64,000 bases of DNA from assembly GCF_005154805.1 (NCBI RefSeq), contig NZ_CP039727.1:4709501-4773500 (forward strand), given 5' to 3'. The notes under the pieces are model-generated. The model was not told the DNA's origin. It made no database searches and worked only from the letters and a program-made list of their open reading frames with translations. The DNA is from Bacillus sp. S3 (GTDB taxonomy: Bacteria > Bacillota > Bacilli > Bacillales > Cytobacillaceae). The position numbers and the translations under genes were made by a program. This document shows, piece by piece, positions 1 to 9,529 of the stretch (position 1 is the stretch's first letter; each line of letters begins with the position of its first letter).

Positions 1-58
1 ATGTCCAAAGAGCTGTAATCTCCGCTGATGTAAGTTTCACCTGGTTACCTTTCTCCAT
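1..58 (-). CDS. DUF3231 family protein, N-terminal fragment
   Basis: Only the first 19 codons lie in the window; the gene runs off the left edge. The complement reads an ATG at 58, six bases or so after a GGAGGGC ribosome site, and translates to MEKGNQVKLTSAEITALWT. The pattern KLTSxEIxxLWT is the usual opening of DUF3231 proteins in Bacillaceae, which are roughly 330-residue proteins of unknown function made of two four-helix halves. The family assignment rests on this short stretch alone. Confidence 0.6.
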   Translation of the reverse strand, partial: MEKGNQVKLTSAEITALWT

Positions 59-125
59 AAACCGCCCTCCATTAATAGACAATCCCTTTTAAAATCATCA
101 TCCCCTATACAATCCAAAAATATGT

Positions 126-160
126 AAAAAGACGGGGATACCCTTAATCCCTGTCTTTTT
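126..160. terminator. Bidirectional rho-independent terminator
   Basis: A 14-bp stem (126-139 with 147-160, one G-T wobble) encloses a 7-nt loop. An A-run opens it and a T-run closes it, so it can work on both strands. It probably ends the leftward dpp/dat operon. Confidence 0.75.
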
Positions 161-174
161 ATTCAAAAATCATT

Positions 175-205
175 CGACAAATATCGAGGCGTGTCTGTGG
201 CACCA
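175..205. repeat. 31-bp dispersed repeat, copy A
   Basis: This stretch downstream of the first dat gene matches 20600-20630, upstream of the second dat gene, at about 26 of 31 positions. Both copies begin with CGACAAATATCG and end in a GTGG(C/T)ACCA half-palindrome. Its function is unknown. Weaker relatives of its GGGGCGTG core occur near 23860 and 52915. Confidence 0.5.
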
Positions 206-236
206 TTTTAATTCGACAAAATAGGACTCAGCCTAT

Positions 237-1061
237 TTAGATGATCTGCTTGAATTGTTCCTTCAATGCCTTTGTAACCGAACCTGGCGTACCATCATTG
301 ATTTGTTTGTCGTCCACGCGTATGATTGGTGTGATTTCTAATGTGGTACTCGTAATGAATACTTCATCAGCTTGGATCATTTCATCCGGCGTAAACTGTT
401 TTTCTACAAATGGAATTTTGAGATGCTCTGCCAAGTTTTTCACTGCCATTCTCGTAATTCCGGATAAAATATGTTTTGAGAGTGGTGTAGTGATGACCGA
501 GGAATTTTTTACGATGTATACATTGGAACTTGTTCCCTCGGTCACTTTACCATCTCTCACCAGAATCGCTTCCAAGTAGCCTTTTTCATACGCCACCTGC
601 TTGGCAAGAATGTTAGGCAGCAGGTTCAACGATTTGATGTAGCAATTTGCCCAACGTTCATCAGGATGCAAAATGACACTTGCTCCTTGTTCCCCCACTG
701 GAATGATTCGAAATGGTTTAGCAGTCATCGAAACAGATACGGGGCATTCCGGAAATAGATGATTTCTTGGTGCCATTCCTCTCGTCACCTGCACATAAAG
801 GTCGAGGTTCGTTAATCCACTTCTTTGTGTCAGCTCCAGCATAGAGTTTTTGAAGGCCTCCCGATTAGGATCAATACGTAATTTGATAGCATCAGCACTT
901 TTATACAATCGATCCAGATGCTCATCCATCATGAAGGGTTTTCCATCATAAATTCTAATCACCTCATAAACACCGTCACCAAACTGATGACCTCTTTCAT
1001 CGATAGGCACAACTGACTCATTTGGTTCGACAAATTTCCCATTAAAATAGGCCAAACTCAT
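237..1061 (-). CDS. dat: D-amino-acid aminotransferase (class IV), copy 1
   Basis: A PLP-dependent fold-type IV transaminase of 274 residues, close to the usual 280 for Bacillus D-alanine aminotransferases. It should interconvert D-alanine and 2-oxoglutarate with pyruvate and D-glutamate, acting on many D-amino acids in the cytosol. The catalytic lysine is K143 in the motif YIKSLNLLPN, which is typical of D-specific enzymes rather than BCATs. The N-terminal DERGHQFGDGVYEVIR motif and the C-terminal cofactor loop EGTSSNVY are intact. It starts 15 bp after the P1 peptidase stop, behind a strong AGGAGGGGG site, as the last gene of the dpp operon. A paralogue lies at 19717-20559. An aminodeoxychorismate lyase is less likely. 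Confidence 0.88.
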   Translation of the reverse strand: MSLAYFNGKFVEPNESVVPIDERGHQFGDGVYEVIRIYDGKPFMMDEHLDRLYKSADAIKLRIDPNREAFKNSMLELTQRSGLTNLDLYVQVTRGMAPRNHLFPECPVSVSMTAKPFRIIPVGEQGASVILHPDERWANCYIKSLNLLPNILAKQVAYEKGYLEAILVRDGKVTEGTSSNVYIVKNSSVITTPLSKHILSGITRMAVKNLAEHLKIPFVEKQFTPDEMIQADEVFITSTTLEITPIIRVDDKQINDGTPGSVTKALKEQFKQII

Positions 1062-1076
1062 TTCAAACCCCCTCCT

Positions 1077-2138
1077 TTATGAAGATGACCCCAACAAAAT
1101 ATCATAAGGAATTGCCTCTCGAACTCTTCCTTTATTTCCTTCCGTTGTGGTCGCCATACAAATAGAATTCCAAATCGCTTCTTCTACAGCCTCAACAGTC
1201 ATCTCAAACAGTTGGGAAATCCTTTTGCCGTCCTCCCTCATAAATGAATACGAGATATTTTCCTGATCGGGTTCATGAGAAACACGATGCGCCGTAGAGA
1301 AGGCAATAACGATATCACCACTTCCGTGAGCCCCATATGAACCGGTGTGGGCAAGTCCGAATGTAGATCGTTTAGCTAAGCGACCAAGTTGTCTCTCGTT
1401 GAGTGGTGCATCCGTGGCAAGAATAATCATAATCGATCCATCGGGCATCTTTTCTTCTTCTCCTAAACGGTATAACCCACCTGCAGGAATGCGCAAATCC
1501 TTCTCCTCGCCGAAATTACTGACCACCAGCACACCAATGGTATAGGACTGTTCTCCAAAGGAAGCGACTCTCGAGCTTGTTCCAATGCCTCCCTTGAAAC
1601 CTAGACAAGACATTCCGGTTCCAGCCCCGACACAACCTTCTCCCACTATTCCAGATTTGGCAGAATGAATCGCTTGATAGGCATGTTCCGGTCTGACATG
1701 TAATCCCCGAATATCATTGAGGTAACCATCATTGCATTCTCCTACGATTACATTTACAGTACCCGTTGTATCACCAATTTGGGGATTTTGGTCGAGGAGA
1801 TAACGGATGGTGCCTTCCAAGACCGCCGGAACAGAAAATGTATTGGTTAAAAGAATCGGACTTTCTACTACTCCAAGTTCCTGCAGTTGAATGGTCCCTA
1901 CGGTCTTGCCAAATCCATTGATCACATAGGAGCTTCCCAATACCTTTTCTTGAAACAAATTGCCCGAATGCGGAAGTATTGCTGTTACTCCGGTTTGAAC
2001 AATTCGATCTTCTGCACTCTTATAGGAAAGGGTCGTATGCCCAACCATTACTCCTGAAACATCCGTAATCGCATTATATGTGCCAGTTTTAAATCTTCCA
2101 ACGTTTATACCAAGGTCACGAATCCGTACTCTATTCAT
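1077..2138 (-). CDS. P1 family peptidase (DmpA/BapA-type aminopeptidase), copy 1
   Basis: A 353-residue member of the self-cleaving P1 (DmpA, L-aminopeptidase/D-esterase) family. These Ntn-like hydrolases are made as one chain and split at a Gly-Ser bond, freeing the nucleophilic serine. The matching site is G272-S273 in HGSGDIVIAFST. The N-terminal motif ITDVxGVxVGHTT and the central NTFSVPAV segment are also typical. There is no signal peptide, so it is probably cytosolic. It sits between the regulator and dat in the dpp operon, which fits release of N-terminal D- or beta-amino acids from imported peptides (inference). Its paralogue at 18615-19676 has exactly the same length. Confidence 0.87.
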   Translation of the reverse strand: MNRVRIRDLGINVGRFKTGTYNAITDVSGVMVGHTTLSYKSAEDRIVQTGVTAILPHSGNLFQEKVLGSSYVINGFGKTVGTIQLQELGVVESPILLTNTFSVPAVLEGTIRYLLDQNPQIGDTTGTVNVIVGECNDGYLNDIRGLHVRPEHAYQAIHSAKSGIVGEGCVGAGTGMSCLGFKGGIGTSSRVASFGEQSYTIGVLVVSNFGEEKDLRIPAGGLYRLGEEEKMPDGSIMIILATDAPLNERQLGRLAKRSTFGLAHTGSYGAHGSGDIVIAFSTAHRVSHEPDQENISYSFMREDGKRISQLFEMTVEAVEEAIWNSICMATTTEGNKGRVREAIPYDILLGSSS

Positions 2139-2183
2139 CCTCTACACCACCAAAACATTTTGCGCTAATTGAGCATTGACCAT

Positions 2184-3932
2184 TTAATTTTTCATCCAAA
2201 GCGTTTGAAGGAACAACTCCCCTTTTCTCGATATCGTTGTTCCTGAACGCCCTTGACGGACATTCAATAATTCTAATTGGTTAAGGGCATCCAGCCGTGT
2301 TCTTAACTGCTGTTCGGAAAGAGTAACATTTTTTTCCTCAAGCCTTTTCTGCACCATAGCCCGGCCATAAGATGTATGCTGTTTCTTCCCTTCATCATAA
2401 ACTTCAAGGATCGCCAGGCTTTCCTCCAAGAAACCGTGCTCTTCAATACTCATAAACAATTCATTTAATTCACTTTCATCCATTTCTTGCGGCAGTGAAG
2501 AATCAACAGCCGCTTTTTGAAGCCTCCCCTTCATATAGAAGGGCAATAATTCTAATGTGATTTCTTTTTCTTCCAAACAGGCCATATATGAGAGGGCATT
2601 AAACAATTCGATTACATTCCCTGGCCAAGGATATTGTCGCAGAAGCTTAATCATATCAGGCGGAATAACCAAATCACCCCTATGCAAATGGGACTGAAGA
2701 TACGTTTGAATAAGGGGCTCAAAATCCTCCTTGCGCTCTGACAAGGACGGAACTTTGCAGGTTAAAGCAGCCAGATAATAAAACAGATCCCTGCGGAATT
2801 TTCCATCATCCGCCAATAACGAGAGATCGGCATCGCTTGTCGTAATGATTCTTACCTGAATAGGAATCGGATAATGACCATTTACCCTGATAATTTGACC
2901 TTCCTCAAGCACTTGCAGGAGTCTGCCTTGCAAGGAAACTGGTAATTCATCAATCTCTTCAATACACAAGGTTCCGCCATTGGCCAATTCAAAAAGGCCT
3001 GGAGAAGACTGTCCACCCGATTCTGTTCCAAACAATTCCCTTTCCAGCACGTCAAATGGTCTCGCCGCACAATTAATATGGAGATAGGGACCCGTCTTAA
3101 CCAGTGAATCGTTGTGGATTGCCTGCGCAAGCATTCTTTTGCCCGTGCCCGTTTCTCCAAATATATGCACAGGGTCACCTGTTTTAGCAAGTCTCTTTGC
3201 AATCTTTAAAACATCGTTCATGGCTTGACTATTCGCTATCACGTCATCAAAGAAGTACTTGGCGGTTTTTCCTCCTGTATACTCTCTCCATTTGCTAAAG
3301 GTAGAATCAATTTTAAAAGCATTATTTCCATTGGATAAAGCTAAAAGGGATTTCATATAGCGATTGGTAAGAAAGAATTGCTGACAATCTAATTCCAATG
3401 CCTCAAATATTTCAAAAACCGTTTCCAAAGCAAGAACACGATAGCCGATATCAATCACTTTCATGTCCCCCTCCGGAACAAGCTGCATCTCTCCCGGGGT
3501 AATGATGTAATCAATATGCGCGGGAATCGGAGTATCCGGAGCATATGCGTAATAATTATGCTCAAATACAGTCTCCCGAAGCGCTTGGACTGTTTCCTCC
3601 GTGGTATGCTTTGTATCGTTTACTACTAAAATATTCTTTCCCTGAGGAGCATGAAGCAGTTTTTTTATGTTTGCAAAATTCAGCCCTCGTTTAGCCTCAA
3701 TCCACTTTACCCCTTTTGGCAAGAAAGGCTGAACAAGGGGTAAAATAAAGTTGGCTCCCAATAAAACGATTTCTCCTTCCGAAATCGTTTCCCTCGCCAA
3801 GTTTTTAATCGATATCGGACGAATCTTGATTAAATCCCCGGCAATCTCTGTCATCTGCTTTGAGATCGCAGACAAAAGTTCATCCTGAATTGAAATAATT
3901 GTTAAAACTTTATCAACCAATGTATTTTTCAC
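2184..3932 (-). CDS. TyrR/PrpR-like AAA+ regulator without GAFTGA loop
   Basis: A 582-residue transcription regulator. Residues 1-200 resemble a PrpR-type sensor domain. The AAA+ domain at about 225-455 has Walker A GETGTGKR (259-266), Walker B GGTLCIEEID (319-328) and an arginine-finger region FRRDLFYYL. The C-terminus (about 500-582) looks like a winged helix rather than a FIS helix. Where sigma-54 activators carry GAFTGA, after ELFG, the sequence reads TESGGQSSPGLFE, so the loop is missing. By analogy with TyrR it probably acts at sigma-A promoters (inference). It starts at ATG after TTAGGAGTG and lies inside the peptide-import operon it presumably controls. Confidence 0.8.
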   Translation of the reverse strand: MKNTLVDKVLTIISIQDELLSAISKQMTEIAGDLIKIRPISIKNLARETISEGEIVLLGANFILPLVQPFLPKGVKWIEAKRGLNFANIKKLLHAPQGKNILVVNDTKHTTEETVQALRETVFEHNYYAYAPDTPIPAHIDYIITPGEMQLVPEGDMKVIDIGYRVLALETVFEIFEALELDCQQFFLTNRYMKSLLALSNGNNAFKIDSTFSKWREYTGGKTAKYFFDDVIANSQAMNDVLKIAKRLAKTGDPVHIFGETGTGKRMLAQAIHNDSLVKTGPYLHINCAARPFDVLERELFGTESGGQSSPGLFELANGGTLCIEEIDELPVSLQGRLLQVLEEGQIIRVNGHYPIPIQVRIITTSDADLSLLADDGKFRRDLFYYLAALTCKVPSLSERKEDFEPLIQTYLQSHLHRGDLVIPPDMIKLLRQYPWPGNVIELFNALSYMACLEEKEITLELLPFYMKGRLQKAAVDSSLPQEMDESELNELFMSIEEHGFLEESLAILEVYDEGKKQHTSYGRAMVQKRLEEKNVTLSEQQLRTRLDALNQLELLNVRQGRSGTTISRKGELFLQTLWMKN

Positions 3933-3965
3933 TCCTAACGATAAGGAAACCCATCATAATTCCTA

Positions 3966-4934
3966 TTATACATACAAATGACATGCGGAAAAATGCCCAG
4001 GTTCGATCTCCTTTAGTTCAGGAACTGTTGTTTTACAAATATCCATACAAGACCGGCATCGGGGATGAAACGTACACCCTGTTGGAGGATTAGATGGACT
4101 AGGAATATCACCTTCTAAGATAATTCGTTCTCTCTTCATCCGTGGATTGGCTACAGGAACGGCAGACATTAAAGCCTGTGTGTATGGATGCAGCGGATTT
4201 TCATACAGGGATTCCTTCTGGGCTATTTCCACAATTCTCCCCAGATACATAACACCCACACGATCACTGATATGCTCCACCACACTCAAATCGTGGGAAA
4301 TAAACAGATATGTCAGCCCTAGTTCTTTTTGTAAATCCTGCATGAGATTTAATACCTGAGATTGTATGGAGACATCTAACGCAGAAACAGGTTCATCTGC
4401 CACAATCAGCTTCGGATTTACGGAAAGCGCCCTTGCAATGCCAATTCGTTGTCGTTGCCCTCCGCTAAATTCATGGGCATAACGATTTGCATGATAATGA
4501 GTAAGCCCGACACATTCTAATAATTCATGAACCCGCTTGTCTCTCTCTCTTTTTCCCATCATGTTATGAACAATCAAAGGCTCTGCAATAATTTCTCCAA
4601 CCGTCATCCGAGGATTGAGGGAGGCGTAAGGATCCTGAAAAATCATCTGGAAGTCTTTCCTGACTTCACGCAGCTGTTTGTCGCTTAACTTGCTGATATC
4701 TTGACCGTTAAACCAAATTTCCCCTTCCGTGGGTGCCAGCAGCCGCATCATCATGCGCCCTGTCGTGGACTTTCCGCATCCGCTTTCCCCAACTAATCCA
4801 AGTGTTTCTCCTTTACGAATGGAAAGAGAAACACCGTCAACAGCCCGGACATATGATTTATTCTGGCCGAACAGTCCTTTGCTAATCGGAAAGTACTTCT
4901 TCAAACCCTTAGATTCTACTAACAACTCTGCCAT
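3966..4934 (-). CDS. dppF: Peptide ABC transporter ATPase (DppF/OppF type)
   Basis: One of two ATPases of the peptide importer, 322 residues. Walker A is GESGCGKST, the signature is [15 protein letters not shown], Walker B is [12 protein letters not shown] and the switch is [11 protein letters not shown]. The C-terminal oligo_HPY extension has the cysteine cluster [15 protein letters not shown] expected to hold an iron-sulfur cluster in this family. Its start follows GGAGGCGTAATAA. It begins 3 bp after dppD, so the two are translationally coupled. The likely substrates are di- or oligopeptides. Confidence 0.92.
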   Translation of the reverse strand: MAELLVESKGLKKYFPISKGLFGQNKSYVRAVDGVSLSIRKGETLGLVGESGCGKSTTGRMMMRLLAPTEGEIWFNGQDISKLSDKQLREVRKDFQMIFQDPYASLNPRMTVGEIIAEPLIVHNMMGKRERDKRVHELLECVGLTHYHANRYAHEFSGGQRQRIGIARALSVNPKLIVADEPVSALDVSIQSQVLNLMQDLQKELGLTYLFISHDLSVVEHISDRVGVMYLGRIVEIAQKESLYENPLHPYTQALMSAVPVANPRMKRERIILEGDIPSPSNPPTGCTFHPRCRSCMDICKTTVPELKEIEPGHFSACHLYV

Positions 4935-4937
4935 TTA

Positions 4938-5927
4938 TTACGCCTCCCTTGCCACTTCGCTTTGATACAGGAAGCACCGACATTGGTGCCCTTCTGCGAT
5001 TTGTAGAAGATCTGGATCTTGCTCCTGACAAATGTCCATTGCTTGAGAACAGCGCGGAGCAAATTTGCACCCCTTTGGCATATTCGCGGGAGTAGGAACG
5101 TTGCCGGGAATGGATTCAAGCCGATTCGTTTTCTGACCCATCTTTGGAACGGAGTTAAGCAATCCCTTGGTATAAGGGTGTTTAGGGTTTTCAAAAATCT
5201 CCAACACATCGGCTTCCTCTACAACCTTTCCAGCATACATAACCACGACACGATCGCACATTTCTGCCACAACCCCTAAATCATGCGTAATTAACATAAT
5301 AGCTGTCCCTTTTTCTTCTTTCAGTTTCCTCATTAATTCTAGGATTTGAGCCTGAATGGTCACATCAAGAGCCGTTGTCGGTTCATCGGCAATTAAAAGT
5401 GTCGGGTCACAGGACATCGCCATAGCAATCATAATTCTCTGCCTCATACCACCAGACAACTGATAGGGAAATTCGTCAATAATCTCTTCCGCACGCGGGA
5501 TTCCCACCAATTTCAACATCTTAATCACGTGTTCCCGGGCCTTTTTCTTGTCATACTTTAAATGAAGCTGCACAGCCTCGCCAATCTGCTGTCCGATTTT
5601 ATATACCGGGTTCAATGAGGTCATAGGTTCCTGGAAGATCATCGCAATTTCGTTACCGCGTACCTCTCTAATGTCACTTTCCGAAAGGGATAACAGATCC
5701 CTTCCTTCAAACAGAATCGAACCATCCACTACTTTTCCAGGAGTATCTGTGAGCAGGCGCATAATAGAAAGAGATGTGACACTTTTTCCGCAGCCTGACT
5801 CACCTACTACTCCGAGCGTCTCCCCTTTGTTTATATACAGATCCACACCGTTAACAGCAGGTACATGACCTTTGTCTGAAAAAAAATAGGTTTTTAAATT
5901 GGATATTTCCAATAGTTTGTTGTTCAT
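4938..5927 (-). CDS. dppD: Peptide ABC transporter ATPase (DppD/OppD type)
   Basis: The second importer ATPase, 329 residues. It has Walker A GESGCGKS, the DppD-type signature LSGGMRQRIMIAMAM, Walker B LLIADEPTTALD and the switch LITHDLGVVAE. The C-terminal oligo_HPY segment has the cysteine motif GCKFAPRCSQAMDIC. It should pair with DppF on the cytosolic face of the two permeases. It starts 18 bp after dppC with ATG behind GGGAGCG. Order and spacing fit a single Dpp transcript. Confidence 0.92.
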   Translation of the reverse strand: MNNKLLEISNLKTYFFSDKGHVPAVNGVDLYINKGETLGVVGESGCGKSVTSLSIMRLLTDTPGKVVDGSILFEGRDLLSLSESDIREVRGNEIAMIFQEPMTSLNPVYKIGQQIGEAVQLHLKYDKKKAREHVIKMLKLVGIPRAEEIIDEFPYQLSGGMRQRIMIAMAMSCDPTLLIADEPTTALDVTIQAQILELMRKLKEEKGTAIMLITHDLGVVAEMCDRVVVMYAGKVVEEADVLEIFENPKHPYTKGLLNSVPKMGQKTNRLESIPGNVPTPANMPKGCKFAPRCSQAMDICQEQDPDLLQIAEGHQCRCFLYQSEVAREA

Positions 5928-5945
5928 ATGATCGCTCCCTGTCTA

Positions 5946-6851
5946 TTAATCTTTTATCTTCGGATCGAGGGCATCCCGCAAACCATCCCCCAACAGATTG
6001 AAGGCAAGTACGGTAATGAAAATGGCGAGTCCCGGAAAGAAGGTGACATGCGGAGCTGTATTCAAAAAGTCCCGGCCGGAGCTGAGCATCGCACCCCACT
6101 CAGGTGAAGGAGGCTGGGCACCCAATCCTAGAAAGCTAAGGCTTGCCGCCGTTAAAATGGAAGTTCCAATTCGCATCGTAAAATAAACAATGATGCTGGA
6201 CACCGTACCCGGGAAAATATGCTTCCAAATGATACGCCTGGGGGCTGCTCCAATGGACTGTGCTGCCTCTACAAACACGGTAGCTTTGATGGAGAGGGTG
6301 CTGCTTCGTACAATTCGTGCAAAAATTGGGATACTAAAAATCGCTACGGCAATAATCACATTTCCCAGTCCCGGCCCTAAAATGGCAATAATACCAATTG
6401 CTAATAGAATTCCTGGGAAGGCGAATAATACATCACAAAATCGCATGATGAGGCTGTCTATCCATTTTCCATAGTATCCGCTGATCAGACCAAGTATGGT
6501 ACCGGCAATGGCTCCTACCAACACGGAGGTCAAGCCAACAAAAAGAGAAATTCTCGTTCCCTCGAGAATCCTGCTAAAGATATCCCTCCCGAAAGCATCC
6601 GTGCCCGCCAAGTGTTCCATCGAGGGGGGACTTAAAATATTATCATAGTCCGGCTCTATCGAAGAATAGGGAGCAATAGCAGGACCTATAAGTGCAATGA
6701 TAAACAGCAGAACAATAAAACACCCTGCGACCATGGCCAAACGCTGTTTTTTAAATTTCCGGCAAAACTCAAAAAACGGGGTTCGTACCTTCTCTACTTC
6801 CCTCCCCGTCACTTGTTCATTCGGTTGAATAACTATACCGCTATTTGCCAA
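5946..6851 (-). CDS. dppC: Peptide ABC transporter permease (DppC type)
   Basis: A 301-residue inner-membrane subunit. The N-terminal tail is cytosolic (OppC_N region), followed by about six membrane helices starting near residue 40 ([16 protein letters not shown]). The periplasm-side motif [18 protein letters not shown] is diagnostic of DppC/OppC. The EAA loop, [20 protein letters not shown], contacts the ATPases. It follows dppB by 18 bp and has a strong AAAGGGGGAATG site. Confidence 0.92.
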   Translation of the reverse strand: MANSGIVIQPNEQVTGREVEKVRTPFFEFCRKFKKQRLAMVAGCFIVLLFIIALIGPAIAPYSSIEPDYDNILSPPSMEHLAGTDAFGRDIFSRILEGTRISLFVGLTSVLVGAIAGTILGLISGYYGKWIDSLIMRFCDVLFAFPGILLAIGIIAILGPGLGNVIIAVAIFSIPIFARIVRSSTLSIKATVFVEAAQSIGAAPRRIIWKHIFPGTVSSIIVYFTMRIGTSILTAASLSFLGLGAQPPSPEWGAMLSSGRDFLNTAPHVTFFPGLAIFITVLAFNLLGDGLRDALDPKIKD

Positions 6852-6869
6852 TTTTCATTCCCCCTTTCA

Positions 6870-7790
6870 CTACTTATAACGAATTTGCGGATTCATTACC
6901 CCATACAGGATATCCACAAGTAAATTAATCAAAATGAACTCTAAAGCAAATAGTAACATCTCTGCCTGAATCAATGGATAGTCGCGGAATGATACAGAAT
7001 CAATTAGTAACCGGCCCAATCCTGGCCAACTGAATACCGTCTCAACCACGATGGAACCTCCCAATAGAAATCCAAACTGCAATCCTGTCATAGTAATAAC
7101 GGGAATCATTGCGTTTTTTAAGGCGTGTCTCCACACTACAGCGTTTTCCTTCAATCCTTTGGCTCTTCCCGTACGAATATAGTCTTCCTTTAAAATTTCC
7201 ATCAGGGATGAACGGGCAAAGCGAGCAATGACAGCAGCTACTCCAGCTCCTAAGGTAATGGAAGGCAATACATACGCTTTCCAGGAATCACTGCCTCCTG
7301 TTGGAAACCAGCCCAGCTTAACGGAAAATAGTTGAATCAGCATTAAACCCAGCCAAAAGGATGGTAAAGAAATACCTGATACGGCACTAAACATACCCGC
7401 ATAATCCTGCCATTTATTCCGCTTTGTTGCCGATATCACGCCAATTAACAGTCCGAAGAGGATGGCCCAGACCATACTCCAAACGGTCAGCCAAAAAGTT
7501 GGCATAAATCTTTGGGCAATCTCATCATATACAGGCCTCTTCGTTTTCATCGATACGCCCAAATCGCCTTGGAATAGATTGCCTATGTAAGTGAAATACT
7601 GCGTCGTAATCGGTTTATCCAGACCAAGCTGTTGACGAACAAGCTCCACATCCTTTGGACCTGCATCCGGACCAGCTACAAGCCGTGCAGGATCCCCAGG
7701 AATCATATGGACAAACATGAAAATAAAAATGGAAACGATCACTAGAATAGGAATGATGCCCAATAAACGCTTTAAAATATAACGAAACAT
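6870..7790 (-). CDS. dppB: Peptide ABC transporter permease (DppB type)
   Basis: A 306-residue permease with six predicted helices. It opens with [20 protein letters not shown] and carries the DppB/OppB hallmarks HMIPGDPAR and [11 protein letters not shown] (EAA loop). I chose the ATG at 7790, ten codons inside the longest reading frame, because GGAGGCGGG lies just upstream and the shorter protein has the family's normal N-terminus. The gene lies 78 bp downstream of the binding-protein gene, behind a hairpin. Confidence 0.9.
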   Translation of the reverse strand: MFRYILKRLLGIIPILVIVSIFIFMFVHMIPGDPARLVAGPDAGPKDVELVRQQLGLDKPITTQYFTYIGNLFQGDLGVSMKTKRPVYDEIAQRFMPTFWLTVWSMVWAILFGLLIGVISATKRNKWQDYAGMFSAVSGISLPSFWLGLMLIQLFSVKLGWFPTGGSDSWKAYVLPSITLGAGVAAVIARFARSSLMEILKEDYIRTGRAKGLKENAVVWRHALKNAMIPVITMTGLQFGFLLGGSIVVETVFSWPGLGRLLIDSVSFRDYPLIQAEMLLFALEFILINLLVDILYGVMNPQIRYK

Positions 7791-7824
7791 AACCCGCCTC
7801 CTTTTCCTTCCTGTCTTCAAGATA

Positions 7825-7858
7825 GGGCGGTCACTAACAAGTTAATTAGCGACCGCCC
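7825..7858 (-). promoter_or_regulatory. Intercistronic hairpin between dppE and dppB
   Basis: An 8-bp GC-rich arm pair (GGGCGGTC at 7825-7832 with GACCGCCC at 7851-7858), extended by a few more pairs inside. It lies just after the binding-protein gene. It has no strong T-run, so it more likely stabilises the binding-protein mRNA or terminates it partially, giving excess binding protein (inference). Confidence 0.6.
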
Positions 7859-7867
7859 ACTATTTCC

Positions 7868-9490
7868 CTACCTTTTAATTTCTGCTTCTTTTGCACTCAG
7901 AGAACCGTCAGGCAATAAGTAAACGCCTTCCAGGTAGTTCTTTTTCCCTGCGATTGTATCTTCGACAATCAGAGGTGCCCAAGGTGCATCATCCCAAATC
8001 ATTTTCTGTACGTCAGCGTAAGCTACTTTGCGCTTTTCTGGATCTGCTGTTTGTAAAGCAGCGTTAATGAGCTGATCCGCCTTTTCATTTTGGTAATAGC
8101 CTACATTATAGGATTTCGGTGGAATGGAATCTCCGGCAAGCAACGGACGAATTCCCCAATCCGCATCCCCCGTGGAAGAAGACCAGCCGCCATAATAAAG
8201 CTCGACTCCGGCATCTTTTGCTTCCTGAACGGACCAAATTTTATCCGAAAGTGTACCTGCTTCCATAGGAACTACCTCTACTTTGATGCCAACTTGACCC
8301 AATTGCTGTTGCAAAAACTCCATTGCCTTCATGGCATCTGAGTTGTTTGCTCCCCATATGGTAGTTGTAAAACCTTTTTCATAACCTGCTTCTTTCAACA
8401 GTTTTTTAGCCTCTTCCAGATCATATTGGTATGTTTTTTGCTTAGAATAGAATTGAAGGCCAGCCGGTATAATCGAATCCATTTCACTTCCAAATCCACG
8501 GTACACAACCTTTAAGAACGCTTCTTTATTAATCGCATAGTTAATCGCTTGACGTACCCTAACATCATTAAAAGGCTTCTTTGTCGAGTTCATGGTCATA
8601 TAACGGGCTACAATGGAAGGTTTATTTTCTACTACAATCCCGTCTTTTCCATTGATCGCTTCCACTTGTTCGGTAGGAACAGGATAAATAAAATCAGCTT
8701 CTCCTGTTTGTAACATTGCTACGCGCGCTCCGTTTTCCGGTACAGGCTTAAACTTGATGCTATCTACCTTCGGCAAATCTTTTTCCCAGTAGTCCGGATT
8801 CTTTTCAACAGTCAAATGGTCGCTTTGATCCCACTCTGCAAATTTGAACGGGCCAGTTCCGACAGGATGCACGGATACCTCTTTCCCGTATTTCTTCAAA
8901 GCTTCGGGACTGATGATTCTCGCCGCAGGATGGGCAAAGTTATTCAGCATGGCTCCGAACGGTTCCTTTAACGTTACTCTAAAGGTGTACTCATCTACTG
9001 CTTCGGTTTTGTCAACTAGTGCAAACATGCTGTATCTTTTTAATTTATTATCTGGATTAGCTACGCGGTCGATGTTTACCTTCACGGCTTCCGCATTAAA
9101 TGGGGTACCATCGTGGAACTTGATTCCCTGCTTCAATTTGAAGGTGAATACTTTTGCATCATCGCTGGCTTCATAGCTTTCCGCTAAAACAGGAACCATT
9201 TTCATATCTTTGTCGAATCCAACCAAGCCTTCGTACATCGTTGCTTGGACGGAACCGGACAACGTATCGTTCGTGTCCTGCGGATCCATGCTGACGAGGT
9301 TGTCCTTAATAGCAATAGTAAGGCTGTTTCCGTCTTTTTTCGCAAGCGGTTGTTCTTTTTGCTTTGTCACTGTTTTCGGTTTCTGGCTCTCTTCTTTTGA
9401 CGAGCCAGACTGACTGGAGCAGCCTGCAAGCGCAAGGCTTAGGGCCATGAATCCAGTAAGAACGGCGGTCAGGTATTTTCTTTTTACCAT
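7868..9490 (-). CDS. dppE: Peptide-binding lipoprotein (DppE/GsiB-like)
   Basis: A 540-residue SBP_bac_5 protein. It has a lipoprotein signal ending LALAGCSS, so Cys23 is the lipidated residue, followed by a Ser/Lys/Gln-rich tether. The body has the family motif TFKLKQGIKFHDGTPFNAE and a second lobe around ARYMTMNSTKKPFNDVRVR. It should capture peptides outside the membrane and pass them to DppBC; family members also bind glutathione or haem, so the ligand is open. The start is ATG after GGGGGAAAT. It is the second gene of the operon. Confidence 0.9.
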   Translation of the reverse strand: MVKRKYLTAVLTGFMALSLALAGCSSQSGSSKEESQKPKTVTKQKEQPLAKKDGNSLTIAIKDNLVSMDPQDTNDTLSGSVQATMYEGLVGFDKDMKMVPVLAESYEASDDAKVFTFKLKQGIKFHDGTPFNAEAVKVNIDRVANPDNKLKRYSMFALVDKTEAVDEYTFRVTLKEPFGAMLNNFAHPAARIISPEALKKYGKEVSVHPVGTGPFKFAEWDQSDHLTVEKNPDYWEKDLPKVDSIKFKPVPENGARVAMLQTGEADFIYPVPTEQVEAINGKDGIVVENKPSIVARYMTMNSTKKPFNDVRVRQAINYAINKEAFLKVVYRGFGSEMDSIIPAGLQFYSKQKTYQYDLEEAKKLLKEAGYEKGFTTTIWGANNSDAMKAMEFLQQQLGQVGIKVEVVPMEAGTLSDKIWSVQEAKDAGVELYYGGWSSSTGDADWGIRPLLAGDSIPPKSYNVGYYQNEKADQLINAALQTADPEKRKVAYADVQKMIWDDAPWAPLIVEDTIAGKKNYLEGVYLLPDGSLSAKEAEIKR

Positions 9491-9529
9491 TTTATTTCCC
9501 CCTAGATCATTTTTATTTACAAAAATGCC

